Shown: positions 1-14,800, counted from the stretch's first letter. The stretch is 64,000 nucleotides of DNA from Piromyces finnis (GCA_002104945.1 MCFH01000013.1:620001-684000); one strand, 5' to 3'. The notes: a model not told the origin generated them from the sequence alone. Made by a program: numbers and translations.

Positions 1-878
1 TTTAAAAAAAATGAATGACTTTCAAAGAATTTTTTATAGAGAATCCTTTTCATAAAATATAAGAATACTTTTTTTAATATTAAAAATTTAAAATATATAA
101 TGTATATGTATGGGAATGGGAATACTTTTTTTATATACATAAAACCTATATTTCTTATAATTTAATAGTTATTACTTTTTTTCTTATTTTTTATAAATAC
201 TTGTTTCATTATTCATATGTTATTCTAAATAATAATAATTATTAAGAGTAAATAGAATTGTCAAATAAAAAAAAAAGGAGTTAACCGAAAAGAACCAAAA
301 GAAATATTCTATGTTTAGAATGTTTCCTTTATTTATACAAATTAATAAAAATTAAAATTAAAATTTATTAATTAATTAATTATTAATTAAAGTTCAAAAA
401 AAAATAAATATAAATTAAATTGAAATTTTTTTTTTTTTTATCTATTTTTAATAGTGAAAAAGAAAAAAAGTAAAAACATTTCAAAAAAAACAAAAACTGA
501 AAAAAAAAAAAAAAACATATCTATATTTATTTTATATTATTATTAAAATTCAACTAAAGGCTATAACATTAGCATACTTTTTTTTTTTTTACTTTAAACA
601 TCGAAATATCGAAAATAATATTAAAGTGTATAAATTTATAAATTATATAAATTCAAATTTTAACAAATTTTCTTTTTTTAAACAATAAAATAATAATTAA
701 TAAATAAAAATAATAATAAATAAATAAAAATAAAACAATATATAACAAACAATATATAACATAATATATACATTTCAATTTATCATTTTAATAATATTTT
801 GTATAATTCACAATAATAATTTAATTAGTATTATTCATTTCAAAAATATTATAATAAAAAATAAAAATAAAAATAAAA
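1..878. other. AT-rich 5' flank of the HSE1-like gene
   Basis: Low-complexity A/T sequence with many A and T runs. I see no open frame with family resemblance, no RNA gene and no repeat unit beyond homopolymers. It presumably holds the promoter and 5' untranslated leader of the gene starting at 879; the bases just before the ATG are almost all A, as at most starts in this window. Confidence 0.5.
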
Positions 879-2415
879 ATGTCAACCGTTCAATTTCTTA
901 TAGATAAAGCAACAAATAAAAAAAACGTTACTGAAAATTGGGCTACAATTATGGCCATTTGTGATAAAGCTAATTCAAAGTTAGTATATCTATATTAATA
1001 TATAATATTTTAAATTTAAAATAAGAAAAAGAAAAAAGAAAGAAAAAAAAATAATTTTCTAATAATATTTATGTACAATAATATTAATATATGTTTTTTT
1101 AAATAATATTTACATTTCATTTTTCTTAAAATTAAAATATAACCATTAGCGCTAGTGTAACAGTAAACTATTTAAAAAAGAAAATTGTTGATAGTAATAC
1201 TAATGTAAGATACAATTTATATTTTAGTATAAATGATACTTTACATATGTTAAAAATATTATAATTTAAATTTAATTTATAAAAATTTAACATATTAAAT
1301 ATGTTAATAAATTATGCTTATTCATATTCCAAATACTTAATATTGGATGTTTCTCATAATCTTTTTTATAATAACAATATTAATAAAAATATTTCTATGA
1401 ATCTACAATTTTATCATATAATAAAACAATACTATTATTTTATAAAGGTTGTATTATACGCTTTAACTGTAGCAGATGCTTTAGTAAAAAATTGTAATAT
1501 TGATGTTCATAGAGAAATTTCTTCAAGGTTTGTTATATATTAAAATATATCAATAATTCATAAATGTTAATAAATTAATTAATATCTGAACTATATAAAT
1601 ATATTGATAGAGGTTTTTTAGATTTATTGGTTAAACAACTTCAAAATAATGTAATTTCCATTTATTTATAATTATATATATATATATATGACTAGATATT
1701 TATAATAATAAATTTTATTATATTTTATCATCTATAATATATATTTCCAATAGAATGTTCATGAAATTGCCAAACAAAAGATATTATACTATATCAAACA
1801 ATGGAATAATGCTTTTTCAAAAGATCCAACCTTAAGGTAATTCCTAAATTTATACACCTTTTTTTTTATAATTATATGTATTAAATATATATTTTTTAAT
1901 ATTGTTGTTGGCGTCGTTGTTGTTAGTTATTGTAGCGAGGTTTATAACAAACTTAAAAGACAAAGTAGGTTTTTTTTATTCATAAAAATACAATATGTAT
2001 ATCTAGGATTTTTGTATAGTTATTAAATATTTTTATATCTTTTTAAAAAAGACTATTCATTCGAAGAACCAAAAACCGGAAATAATAATAATGATAAAGT
2101 AATTTCATATAAACTTAATATATTTTACAATATAGGAGTTATAATTATTTATTTATTAATTTCAACACATTTATTTTATTAATTTATTAAAAAAGATTAA
2201 ACAAGCAAGATTAAAACAAAAGGAGGAAGAAGACTTACAATTAGCTGTAATTATAAATCAAATACATTTTACTTTTTTATTTATTCAATGGCTTTTTAGT
2301 TTATTAAACTCTAATATTCATATTCATATCTATATTGTTATAATAGTTAGCATTGTCTTTATCCTCAGAAGAATCAAAGAATAATAAAAAGTCATCTGTA
2401 CATATCTTATATTAC

Positions 2416-2476
<61 letters not shown>

Positions 2477-4033
2477 CAAAATATATGCATTATATATTCA
2501 TTTTTATTTATTTATTTATTTATTTATTCATTTTTTTACATCAATTAATTAAATAATATAACAATTAAAGAAAAAGAAAGATGATTCTTCACTTTCATCT
2601 CCAGTCCAACAACAATCTTCTCAACAAAGCAAAGTATTATTTAAAGTTAAAGCATTATATGATTTCTTAGGTAATTATGCTGAAGGTGAATTACCTTTGT
2701 ATTGTGGTGATATTATTAATGTTTATGATACAACCTATAAGGATTGGTGGAAAGGAGAAAATCGTGGAATGGTATATTTAATATATATAACTAATTATAA
2801 AATAGATAAATTTAAAATTTATCATAAATATTCATTGTAGTTGTTAATTACTATTGTTGTTGTTGTTGTTATTATCAAATCTAAAATAATTTTAAATTAA
2901 ATATTAAATTTTAAAATAATAATATTAGGTTGGTATTTTTCCAAATAATTATGTAGAAAAAATACAAGAATCTTCTACTAGTCATCAAGTTGATAATGAA
3001 TATGAATCTCAAGTATTAAATGACGCCCAAAAAATTGATGAATTTATGCAAATTTTATCCAGAGTTGATCCAAAGTCTGAAAACTTATCTGAAAATGATG
3101 AGCTTCAAGTAAGTTTAATTTTTAAGTTCTATAATTTAATATAATTTAATAGTTGTGTAGGTAGATTATAAAATATTTAAAAAAAGAAAAAAAGAAAAAC
3201 TAATAGTAATAATAATTTTTTGTTTTTATTATTATTTTAAAAAAATATACAGAATTTATATAACTCAATATGTACTCTTCGTCCAAAATTAGTAAAATTA
3301 GTTGAATATTATAGTAAAAAAATGGGTAAAAATTATTAATAATAGTTATATATATATATATATATATTTGACAAATAAGTACATAATTTTATGCATATAT
3401 ATATTCTAATTGATTTACGATTTACATATTCCATTTCAATTTTTTTTTTTTTATCACAGAGGAAACTTCTTTACTTTCAACAAAATTTCTTCAAGCTCAA
3501 GAAACATACAGAAGTTTACTTGAACAACAACAACAACAACTTCAACAACAACCTCTTTATGCACAAATTCAACAGCGTATGTTATATCTCTTCTTAATTT
3601 ATTTAAATAATATGAATTGTATTATTTATTATTATTATTAACATTATTTTTTATTATTATTATATAAAATAATATTATTCCAGCATATGCTCCATATATT
3701 CAACAACAACAACCCCAACAACAACAATATATCCCACAACAACCAATACAACAATACATTCCACAACAACCAACAACGGCCTATCCTCTATCAATGCCAG
3801 GAACTCAAGCAACAGAAATGGCACCTTCTCAACCTTCAATTCCAATTACTCCTCCAGGAAAGATTGAATTTGATCCAAGATTGACACAACCACAACAACA
3901 ACCACAACAATCGTTATATATGCAACCATATGCACCAGGCATGGATCCAAATGTTGCTTATCAAGGTATACCCGTTCAATCTTCTGCACCACTACAAATG
4001 CCAAATCCATATGACAATTCACAACTAAATTAA
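879..4033 (+). CDS. HSE1: Hse1/STAM ESCRT-0 subunit (VHS, UIM, SH3), 14 exons
   Basis: Exons read as 879-979, 1150-1204, 1448-1527, 1611-1650, 1754-1836, 1927-1964, 2052-2098, 2196-2246, 2347-2397, 2571-2771, 2929-3108, 3253-3325, 3460-3576 and 3684-4033; they join in frame to 488 residues. Residues about 2-135 form a VHS domain (NWATIMAICDKAN near the start, then VVLYALTVADALVKNC). About 158-178 is a ubiquitin-interacting motif (EEEDLQLALALSLSSEE) split by an intron, which fixes that acceptor at 2347. About 204-260 is an SH3 domain (KALYDF, DWWKGENRGMVGIFPNNYV). A helical GAT-like segment follows, then a Gln/Pro-rich tail from about 360. In the known family Hse1 pairs with Vps27 as ESCRT-0 and sorts ubiquitinated cargo at endosomes. 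Length matches fungal Hse1. One boundary (1611 versus 1613) was chosen by family alignment. Confidence 0.9.
2415..2475. repeat. TAT trinucleotide microsatellite in HSE1 intron 9
   Basis: About 20 units of a TAT/ATT trinucleotide, almost perfect, lying within the intron between exons 2347-2397 and 2571-2771. It is not part of the coding sequence. Confidence 0.9.
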
Positions 4034-5080
4034 TATATTTTTATGAATTCTCATAAATCTTTATTAAATGATGTAAATAAAAAAAAAAAAAAAGGAAAAA
4101 AGAAAAAGAAGATTAAAAAATATGAAAAAACAAAATATTATAATTTATAATTAATAAAAATATGTATTTTTATGATAAAGATTTAATGAATATAAAAAAA
4201 ATAATAATAGTAAAAATAATAATAATAATTCATACATAAAAAACATTGAATTAAAACAATGTTCTTTATGTTTTTAATATCCAGCAATATAATAATATAC
4301 TTTAAAAAAAGGTAGTAATAATAATAATAATAATGAAATAAAATGAAATATAATAGTATAAAAATTAAAATTTCATAAAATGTTTTTCCCACTAATATTT
4401 AGTACGATTAAAAGTGTAAACATAAGTCAAATAAAAAATAATAGTAATAATAATATAATAATATATATAAAATTAAATTTTTATTTTGACTATTTTATAT
4501 TTTTAAATGCCATATTTTTTCCTCATCAGTGAGAACTAAATCTAATTAAAAATTGATAAATTGATATATCAAGTATTAATATTAATCTCGTAGCTAATTT
4601 TTTATACCACTTTTCATCTAGTAAAATATCAAACTGAGTGGGGTTTATTATTTCTCAATTTTTTTTTGAGATTGCAAAATTGTTTGAATTTTTATTAAAT
4701 AAAGCCTGTGTTATTTTAGTATTTATGATGATGTATAGCATTTATTTGTTAATTTTTATGATTTACTTCAATATATAAAACCTGAATATACAAATATTAT
4801 TAAAAATAAAATTACATTAGTGTTTAAAGAACTGATTTAAATTCCCCAAAAATTTATTTTAATAAAAGCTAATTAAAACTTTGTTTAAGTTTTTTGTTAC
4901 ACCAATAAAATTAATTATTTTAGTTACACCTAATTATTTTAGTTACACGAGAAGTTTACGTTTCTTTTTTTCTTTAAAATAAAAAAAAAAGTGATTAATT
5001 TTAAACAAAAAAAGAACTTAAGCTGTATTTAAATGAAATATACAAACTGATATTATATACCTATTTTTAAATTTCTAAAA
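4034..5080. other. Intergenic, HSE1 to ABC transporter
   Basis: About 1 kb of A/T-rich DNA with poly(A) and poly(T) runs and short AAT repeats near 4200-4335. No gene, RNA or mobile element was recognised. It should contain the HSE1 3' end and the promoter of the transporter gene. Confidence 0.5.
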
Positions 5081-8000
5081 ATGGTAAGAATAAAATATAA
5101 ATATTATTAATAGATATATCAATACTTTTTTAAAAAAAAAAAAAAAAAAAGGAATTTATATTAATATAATTCTTATAAAATTTCAATAAATTGTTTATAC
5201 TTTTTTAATTGCTTGAATCAAAGACTCTATTTAATCAAATAAAAACATTAATATGGAAAAATTATTTAACTAAAACATCTGATCCTAATTTTGCTTTTTA
5301 TAAAAATTCTCCTAAAACCAAATTTAAAATAAATAATGATCAATATATATTCATCATTTCGTTAATATTTACAAGTATGTTCATATAAAGATATAAATAT
5401 ATCATTTTATTTTTAAAATTATTAAGTATTCATATAATATATAAATATTTAAAACACATGGAATAAACACATTCTGCTCCATAAATAATTATTAATAGTT
5501 ATTTTATTAATAGTTATTAATAGTTATTTTATTAAATATATATAAATAATAAATATTTATTAATATTTAAATTTCTTTTAATATTTTATTTACTATATAT
5601 TTATCAAAAATTTGTGTCTTTAATAAATATAGCTATTATTTCTTTTACTCTCAAACCAAACACTTATAAAATTGATGATTATCAAAGAGAAGATGTTATT
5701 GGCTTTAAAAATAAGTTTCAAATGTCAATTTATCAAAATTTTAGAGATGAAGACTTTTATATGGGATTTGTTTTTTCAGATAATATTGAAAAAAATGAAA
5801 AGTTACCACAAATGATTATTCAAAATGAAGTATTTAACATGACTAATGTAAAATACGAAATTTTTGAAAATGAAAAGTCATTAGATGAATTTAATGAAAA
5901 TAGTGGGAAAAATCTTTTAGCTGGTATCGTCTTTACTTCAAGCAATAATTCTAGTATTGACTATACAGTTAAAATGAAACATACCTTTGTTCCTAAACCA
6001 TCCTTAAAAGCGATAGTTCCTGTTACTGAATATAATGATAATATTACAGATGCTGATAATTATATTAATTATTTTGTACCAATCCAATTAGCTGTAGATC
6101 AAGCGATCATTCAACAAAAAATAGGATCACCTATTCATTTCTCAACTAAATTTGGTGGTTTAGAAATGAATATAAATAACAGAAAATCAAATATGGCAAT
6201 TTCTATAATTTGTTTTTTGCTCAATACATCAGTATTTATTTTGACAATGACTCTTCCAAAATATATTTTATATGAAAAGGAAACAGGAATTAAAAAGACA
6301 CTTACTTTGATGGGTGTAAAAACATTTTCTTATTACTTTTCTTGGATTGTCATTTATGTCGGATTAATTATAGCTTTTGCCATAGTAATAATGATTGAAG
6401 ATATCCTATTAAGGAATCTTAGTATCGCAAATGGAATATGTAAATGTATATTTCTTATCCTTAATGGATTTTCAACATTAACATTATTATCATTTATATC
6501 CCTATTTTTCAAAAAGACTTCATCTCTCATTAATTTTTTAAATTACTTTATGAGTTTTTATTACTTAATCCTTCTTGAAATTGATATATTTTCCGAAAAT
6601 TCAAATTCTTCTCTCAATTTTTTATTTTTTGAATTAATATTACCTGGCAATGCATTTTCTAAAGCTCTTGTTGATATTCAATACAATAACTATCTTAAAA
6701 TTAATTGTTTAAAAAATTTCTTCTCTAACACTGATCTGATTTATCATGCAGTATGTCTTATCTTGACCATTGCCTTATTTTCTATTCTTATTTATATATT
6801 AGAAAATAAATTAACAGAAGAAAATAAATCAATAGGTTTCAGTGTAAAAAGGTATTTAAAAAAGAATTCAAAAGATTCTACTGAAACATGTTTTCATGAT
6901 GAAAGATATGCTGATGCTATTGAACAAATAGAAACAAATGAGGAAAATGCAGTTGAAATATCAAATATTTTAAAAAAATTTGATAGCTCATTCTACGCTC
7001 TCAATAATATTAATTTTAAAGTTTACAAGAATGAAATTTTTGGAATATTAGGACATAATGGTGCAGGTAAAACTACACTTATTAATATTATGACAGGTTT
7101 AATTAATCCAGATCAGGGTAATTTATACTACAATGGTAAAGATTTCTTTAAAGATAAAATCAATATTCGTAAAGAATTTGGTAAGATTAAATTCTTGATA
7201 ATAATAATAATAATAATAATAACATATATATGATTTATTAGTTTTGAATATTTTAATATTTAATTAAAAAAAATATACTAATTTAAAATTATTAATAAAA
7301 AAAAAAAAAATAGGTATTTGCCCTCAAAATTGTTCGTTATTTGAAAATTTAACTGTTGAACAAAATATCAAGATTTTTGGAAAAATAAAAGAAATTAATC
7401 CTAATGCTATTGATATTTTAAAGGAAGTTGATTTATCTAGTAAAATACATGAAAAAGTTTCGCTTTTAAGTGGTGGTCAAAAGAAAAAATTAAATATTGC
7501 AATTGCATTAATAGGAAATCCAAAATATATTTTCTTAGATGAACCAACTACTGGTTTAGATCCTCTTTCTAGAAGAAAAATATGGGACTTATTAAAAGAA
7601 AAAAAGAATGGTAGAGTTATTTTTTTAACTACTCATTATATGGATGAAGCAGATATTCTTACAGACAGAAAATTAATCTTACATAAAGGTGTTATTCGTT
7701 GTCTCGGTACCAGTATGTTTTTAAAGAAACATTTTAATATTATGTATAATCTTAAGGTTGAAACAGATGATGTATCAAAAACTACAAAAATTATTAAATC
7801 TTATATTCCTGAGGCAATTGAACCAACCATCGATAAAGATGTTAATAATTATATCAAATCTAATGAAAATACTAATGAAAACAGTTATAAATCAATATCT
7901 ATTTTCAAATTACCGATTTCTTCTTCTTCCCATTTTTCTGAATTAATAAATAATTTGGAAAAGTATAAGGAAGTTAACGATACTATTAAGAACTTCTCCA

Positions 8001-10818
8001 TTTCACTTCCTTCTCTAGAAGAATTATTTATTAAATTGTCTATTGAAAATAGTCGAAAAGATGATAATTTAAAAAATAATAATGAAAATAGCTCAAATAA
8101 AAATGATGATTCTGTACTTTTAATTGAAAAAGAGACTAAACTTCCAAATTTGGAAAATTTAAGTAAACCATCAGATAGTAGTATTATTTCAAGTCTTGTA
8201 TCCTTTAAATATAAATTATATTTCAAAGATAAAGGTTTTCTTTTCTGTGCATATGTTTTGCCAATTATTCTATCTATTTTAATCTTTATTTCTATTAAGT
8301 TATTTAATGAAAAAAAAGTAAATGTATTTGAACCAAAAGAAATTTCATATAGTCAAATGTACAAAGATACACTATGGAATTATAATACCAACGAATCTAA
8401 TATTAATATTGATTTATTAAAATACGGATTTGGTGAAAATGTTCATACCTATGACAATCAGACACTTGGGGATAGGATTAAAAAAATGAATCCAAAAGAT
8501 AAATTCTATTCATTATCCATAGTCGGTAACAATACTAATGATATAGACTATTCATTTGATATTACTTATAATAAGACTATGCCATATACACCACCAGCTT
8601 CACTAAATGCCATTTCCAATTCAATTTTACATTCAAAGAATGTTAATGAACAAATTAGAGTATTTACACAACCTTTCAATTATATTAATAACAATAGTAA
8701 TATAATTTCTAGTCTTTTATTTTGTATGATGACTGCTTTTATATTAGTCTTTGGTATATTCAAGTATGCTATTTTAATTGTTCATGAAAAGGAGAATGGA
8801 TTAAAAAAGAAATTACATTTAAATCAAGTAAATAAAAAAAGCTATTGGATATCAGCTTTAATTGTTGATTCATCTATGTACTTTGTTACCTGTTTTTTAA
8901 TTATAATTATAGGTATTATTTTCCATTGTGATGCATTATATCATGGATGGTCTTTGATTTCAATAGTTATCATAGCAATTCTCTGGTAAATATATATACA
9001 TTTGTATTAATTTTTTTAAGATTTTTTTTTTTTATTAACTATATATATATATATATCATTATTATCATTATTTTATTATTATTTTATTACTACTTTATTC
9101 TACAATAAATATATAATTAATTATTTTAACTTTTTTTTTTTTTTCTTATTATTACAATGAATATTATGATAATATCTAGTTCTCTTTCCTCAATTCTTTT
9201 CCAATATGTTATTAGTTTATTCTTTAAATCAGAAATGACCGCATCAACATTAATTCCAATAATTAATATGGTTCTATTTAGTTCAGGATATTCTTTATTC
9301 CTATTCATAAACAACACCATCTTAAATATGAATCCTATTCTATCCCTTAAATCTGCAATATTTGTATTACTCTTTACAATACTTTATCCACCATTTGCCA
9401 TTATTGTTGGTTTTAATCAAATATTCACATTACACTTTTACAATACTATAAGTGGTTTTGAATTATCACTTCAATCCTATTTAAATTTTAAAATTGGTTT
9501 CCTTCCATTATTCATTGCTCTCCTTATTTCAATGTTTATCTACCTTTTATTATTATTAACATTTGATAAGGATAATGCCAGTAAAAATGAAGCAGTTTCC
9601 TTAGATAGTCAACACAATCCAAATATTATGAGTAAAATTGAGGATAGTGAGCTTCTTTTAAAAGAAAATGATGATTTATACAATGAATTGCTTTCTGTAA
9701 AGAAGAATAAGGACACAATGCCTATTAGCATTTTACATTTAGTGAAAGAATTTAATGCCAATGTTACCGATAGAGATGCAAAAAATATATTAAAGAATAA
9801 AATGGTTTATCAATACGGAGAAATTCATCCTTCCTTTTATAACAAAAAGAAAAGTTTAGTAAGAACAATTATTGAGGATGTTACCTTTGGTGTGAAAGAG
9901 AATGAATGTTTTGGTTTATTAGGACCAAATGGTGTAGGAAAATCAACCTTATTAAATACAATAATTAATAATTATTCAATCACTAGTGGTAATATTAATT
10001 TCTATGGTAAAGATGCCTTCCAAACCAAAACTATTCTTGGATATTGTTCACAAGACAACGTTTTATGGAATGAATTAAATATGATAGATCATTTAATTCT
10101 ATTCCTTAGAATTAGAGGTGTTTCTAAAGCAAAGGCAAAAGAATATGCTCTTCAATACATTCATTATTGTCAACTTGAAGAACATAAGAATAAGCCAGTA
10201 AAAAAGCTTAGTGGAGGTACCAGTCGTAAATTATCCCTTTTATTAGCTGTTTGTGGTTATCCAAAACAAATTATTTTAGATGAACCAACCGCTGGTGTAG
10301 ATCCAGCCACTCGTCTTTTTGTTTGGGATATGATTAAAAAAATACGTGATACCACCAGCGGTGGTGGCAGTCATTCTTCTCTAATATTAACAACCCATTC
10401 TATGGAAGAAGCTCAAGAACTTTGTAATCGTCTTACCATTTTAATCAATGGACGATTAGTTTGTATTGGATCACCAGATTATTTAAGAATGAAATATTCC
10501 AATAGTTATATTTTAGAAGTTCAAACTGTCGAACCATCACCCGATAAAATTCATACTATTTTATTTGGGGAAAAAGAAAATGGTGAAAGAAATGAAGAAG
10601 AAGGAGAAGGAGTATTAATGAGTCATCATTATCAATTAGAAAAACTTTCCAACCATCATTATAAATATCATATTGGTATTCAACAAGCCATCGGAACACT
10701 TTTTGAAACCTTAGAAACCGCAAAATCTCAACATGTTATCCTTGATTATACCTTGAGTCAATCTACCCTGGAACAAGTATTTATTAATTTTGTTAAACAA
10801 TTTAATAATGATGAATAA
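5081..10818 (+). CDS. Full-size ABCA-type ABC transporter, five exons
   Basis: Exons read as 5081-5083 (ATG only), 5224-5374, 5633-7180, 7314-8985 and 9180-10818, giving 1670 residues. The order is TMD1-NBD1-TMD2-NBD2. A first membrane helix lies near residues 43-58, followed by a large extracellular loop typical of subfamily A, then a helix cluster. NBD1 has Walker A GHNGAGKT (about 524), signature LSGGQ (about 618) and Walker B with IFLDEPTTGLDP (about 640). NBD2 has Walker A GPNGVGKST (about 1375), signature LSGGT (about 1468) and Walker B with IILDEPTAGVDP (about 1490). Both sites therefore look catalytically intact. ABCA proteins move lipids across membranes; the substrate here cannot be told. 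The start is inferred: exon 2 has no in-frame ATG, and ATG plus GTAAGA at 5081 joins in frame to a typical ABCA start (TLFNQIKTLIWKNYL). Confidence 0.9.
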
Positions 10819-11811
10819 AAAAAAAAAAAAAAACTATTAAAAAATCAAATAACAAAGAAGAATTTTTTAACTATAAAAAAAAAAAAAAAAAAAAAAAACT
10901 GTTAAAAAAAAAAACAAAACAAATAATAAGGAAGAATTTTTATCTATAAAAAAAAAAAAAAAAGAAAAAGAAATTTAATAAAAAAAAAAAAAAATTTATA
11001 TTCATAATAAGTATAAATTAATTTTTTAAAAATAAAATTTAGAATTTAGAATTTAGAAAAATAGGAAATAATAGAAAAAAAAAAAAAAAAAAGGTATAAT
11101 AATAGTAATAAAATAAAAAATAAAAAAATAAAAAATCTGAATAATAAAAGGATTAAAAAAAGAAAAAAAAATTTTTTTTTTCATTTACCTCGTACATATT
11201 TTTGTGTCCTAAAAAAATTTTTTAAGGATCTTTTTAACCATCATTTTTTATAAAAAAAAAAAAAAAAAAAAAAACTGATTATTTTTATATTTTTTTAAGT
11301 ATTGATGATATTTTTTATTATTATTATTATTATTATTTTTATTTTTATTTTTATTTTTATTTTTTTTTTTTTGGAAAAGGGAATTTTTTCGCTTTTGTTT
11401 TTGCTTTTAAATGATATAAAATTTGTATAAATCGCCCATACTACAAATAGATAATAATTTGAATAAAATTTAAATTACAATACGTTAAAAAAATTAATAT
11501 TTACATTTTCTTTTTTTTTTTATTCCTCTTTTATAATTTTTAGATATTTATTAAAACTTAAAATTAGATAGATCGTTTTTTTTTTTTTTTTTTTAATTAT
11601 AAAAGAAAAATAAATTTTTTAAAAATTTATGAAATAAAAAAAAATAATAATAACTATATATAAATGAATAATAAAAGAGGCGAATAAATAATTTTTTTTT
11701 TTTTCATTTTATAGTTATTATTTTTTGATGTTATTTTAGTAATTTTTTCAACTATTTCTTTTTTCTTCTTCTTCTTCTTCTTCTTCACAATTTTTTGTTA
11801 TTGTGTAGATT
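10819..11811. other. Convergent 3' intergenic region
   Basis: Separates the transporter (+) from the orphan gene (-), whose 3' ends face each other. It is dominated by poly(A) runs of 12-22 on the left and poly(T) runs on the right, as expected for two facing 3' ends in this genome. No gene, RNA or element was recognised. Confidence 0.5.
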
Positions 11812-14800
11812 TTACTTTAAATTAATACTAAGATTACTACTAACAGTACTAAGACCATCTAAACTTGCATCATTTTCAAGATTATATAAATAAATATTAT
11901 CTTCGGTAATAGCTAATTCTCCATTTTCTGTTAAATTGGTAAGATTAGCAAGTCCCAAACCAAAACTACCTAAACCAAGTTTACCAGAAAATGATCGATT
12001 ACGTAAATGATTCAAGGATTGAGCACGAGATCTAGCTCGACTACGAGTTCCTTTATGTTTACCCTCAGTCATTGAAAATGGAGATTGACTACATTCAGTA
12101 ACCACTGCAGATCGTATTGGGATTGCACTTTCTAATGAAACCTCTTGTTCTAAAATATTAATATTATTTGGTGAATAAGGTGAAAGTATGGAGATCTCAC
12201 TTTCTAAATCATCATGAGTACTGTTATTTTCAATATCATTTTTTATTTGAGCTTGAATTTTTCGATATTCTTTATCAATCTCCCTTGAAATTTCTTCGGA
12301 ACTTAATGATTTAACTACTTCTTTTTTGGCTTCTTGTTTTTCTTTTTCTTTTTCATCATCTAAACCACTAAAAGTGTTGGAAAGTACTTTTTCTGTAGAT
12401 TCTTGATCTATAGAAACAGATACTCTCTTTTTATGTTTGGTGGAAGGAGGTATTTCTATATAATTAAAGGTATCAATAAATTTTTCATTTTGATTTAAAT
12501 AATGGCTGGAAATTTTATTATCTTTAGTTGTAGATATATTTATTGGACTTTCAACAGTAGATGTCTTTTTTGAATTGGAAGTAGATGGTGTTTCAAAGGA
12601 GGAGGAAGCTTGTACTGCAGATTCTTTAGGAGAGGTAACAGAGGATTCATTTAATAATAAATTAATTGGATTGGTCAATATGGCATCTTCTTCCGGTACC
12701 GAAAGTTTTTCATCCATGATAGTAGAATCATATTTTGATGCCATTAAAAAGTTAGTATCAATGGCGGGTTTAACTAATTGATCATGATCTGATGGTCTTT
12801 CAATGACAACAGTATTAGATAAATGAGAAAAAGTAGAAACTTCATTTTGGGTATATTTATTATCCTTACTATTATTGTTGTTGTTGTTGTTGTTGTTGTT
12901 GTTAGTTTCTTCCGATATTGGATTGATGGCGTTAGTACTATTTACATTTGGAGAAGGATTGGCATTACAAGTAGTTTTATTGACTAGTATTGAATCATTT
13001 TGGATGGCATGAATCAATGAAGATGTATTTACATTTGTCAAATCTAAATTACCTGTATTTTTATCTAATTTATTTGTAACTGGGGCGGCGCTGCTTGAAT
13101 TACCATTTATATTAAAAGATTCATCTTCAAGATGTTCCATATCCTTTAATACAGTTTGATTTTTACTCATAACTTTAATGGTCTTAATAGGAGCAGATGG
13201 ATTAGCAATTTGATGAGCAATTACTCGATTATCATCTTTTATTTCAACTGGAACTTTTTTTGAAATAACTTCTTTCATTTCCCTTACCTTTTCTAAAGGT
13301 AAGGTAGTGATTGGTGAAGCAATAGCATTAAAAACATTGGTATTTTTACTAAATTTAATATCATCTAAGCTTGTTTGATTCATTGCATTATAAACATTTG
13401 TATTTTTATTGAAAAGAGCATGATTTTCAGTGGATTCCTTAGAAATAGAATGCACTGCAATATCAGATGAAAGAGATTTTTTATGATTTGGATGTGTCGA
13501 TGTAAATGATTTTGGTGATGAACTAGCTAATTTTGGTGAAATGGTGCGTATATCATTTCTACAGGAACAACAAGGCATAGCACCACTTGGAGAAAGACAA
13601 CGAATATCATTTTTGCATTTACTACAGAATTTATTATTTCTCTTATCGGCACTACCTTCACTATTATGTCTTTTTTCATAATGATGGACAACTTCATCAA
13701 TAGTATAATTATCGTGGCTTTGATGGTCCTTCTTTTTTATAGAGCTAATAGAATTATTTGAACGTTTTGAAGATAAAGAAGAAGAGCCTTCTGGAGAAGA
13801 GGATAAACGATTAGATTGAATGGAATGCACAGAATGAACAGAGAATGGAGAAGTTGACAATTTTTTATTATTTAAATCCTCGGATAAATTACCATCGATA
13901 ACTTCTTTTATTAATTCATTTTCGATTACTTTTCTATCAGCAACTGAGGCATGAAGAGTAGCAATGGGTATACCATTAGTAATAATTTCGATATTATTTT
14001 GGGGATCGATAAGATCTCCATGAACCAACTTTTTTTCACTAATACCAGAGTTTGTTTTATTGGCTTTACTGTTATTAATATATTTATCACAATAGTCGAC
14101 CGATATGTTTAAATAGTTGTTTATTCTATTTGATTCTTCAAAATCACTTATATTTAAGTGATTAGTTTCATCAAAATCACCGCTAAAATGAAGATTTTTA
14201 CTTTCACGAAGAGATCCCAACAGACCATCACTTGGTTTTTCCTTCAAGTCATTAAAATCTTCAAATGACATAGATTCATTTTCCTTTATAGGAGTAGTGT
14301 TTAATCCATGTCTATGATCATATAAATTCTCACTAGATGGTGAAAATGTTAAAGTGTGATCAAATTGCATGGCTAAGACACTAGATGATAATATATAAGA
14401 AGTTTCTGCCATTTGTTTATGATGATGTTCAAATTCATTGGTGTAGATTGGAATTGAGGTAGGTTTGTGATTTTTTAATTGAGTAGGTGCTAAGTTATTC
14501 ATTGATTTTTCATTCGTTAACGTATTATTTAGTGAATCTCTTGAATAAAAAGGCATATAAAAAGGTTGATTCATATCCGATATACTATCTTCAGAACTAT
14601 CTGAATCATAACTATTCATGCTATCACTACTGCTACGTAAAATTTTATTATGACGTTTACTACTATGAAGAGGAAGTTTATAAATATTTGGATTTAAATT
14701 GGAATTGTTATTCCTAGTCATAAATTTATTGTATAAATCTATTTCTTCCTTTTTTAATTCTTCTGGAAAAGGTGAATCAATAAATTTTATATTCTCGTCG

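Noticed and set aside
7204-7233. Stop of a first-half ABC protein near 7233, suggesting two half transporters
   Set aside because: A GTAAGA donor at 7181 and a TAG acceptor at 7313 join the two parts exactly within a conserved NBD block; the extra residues come from intron sequence.
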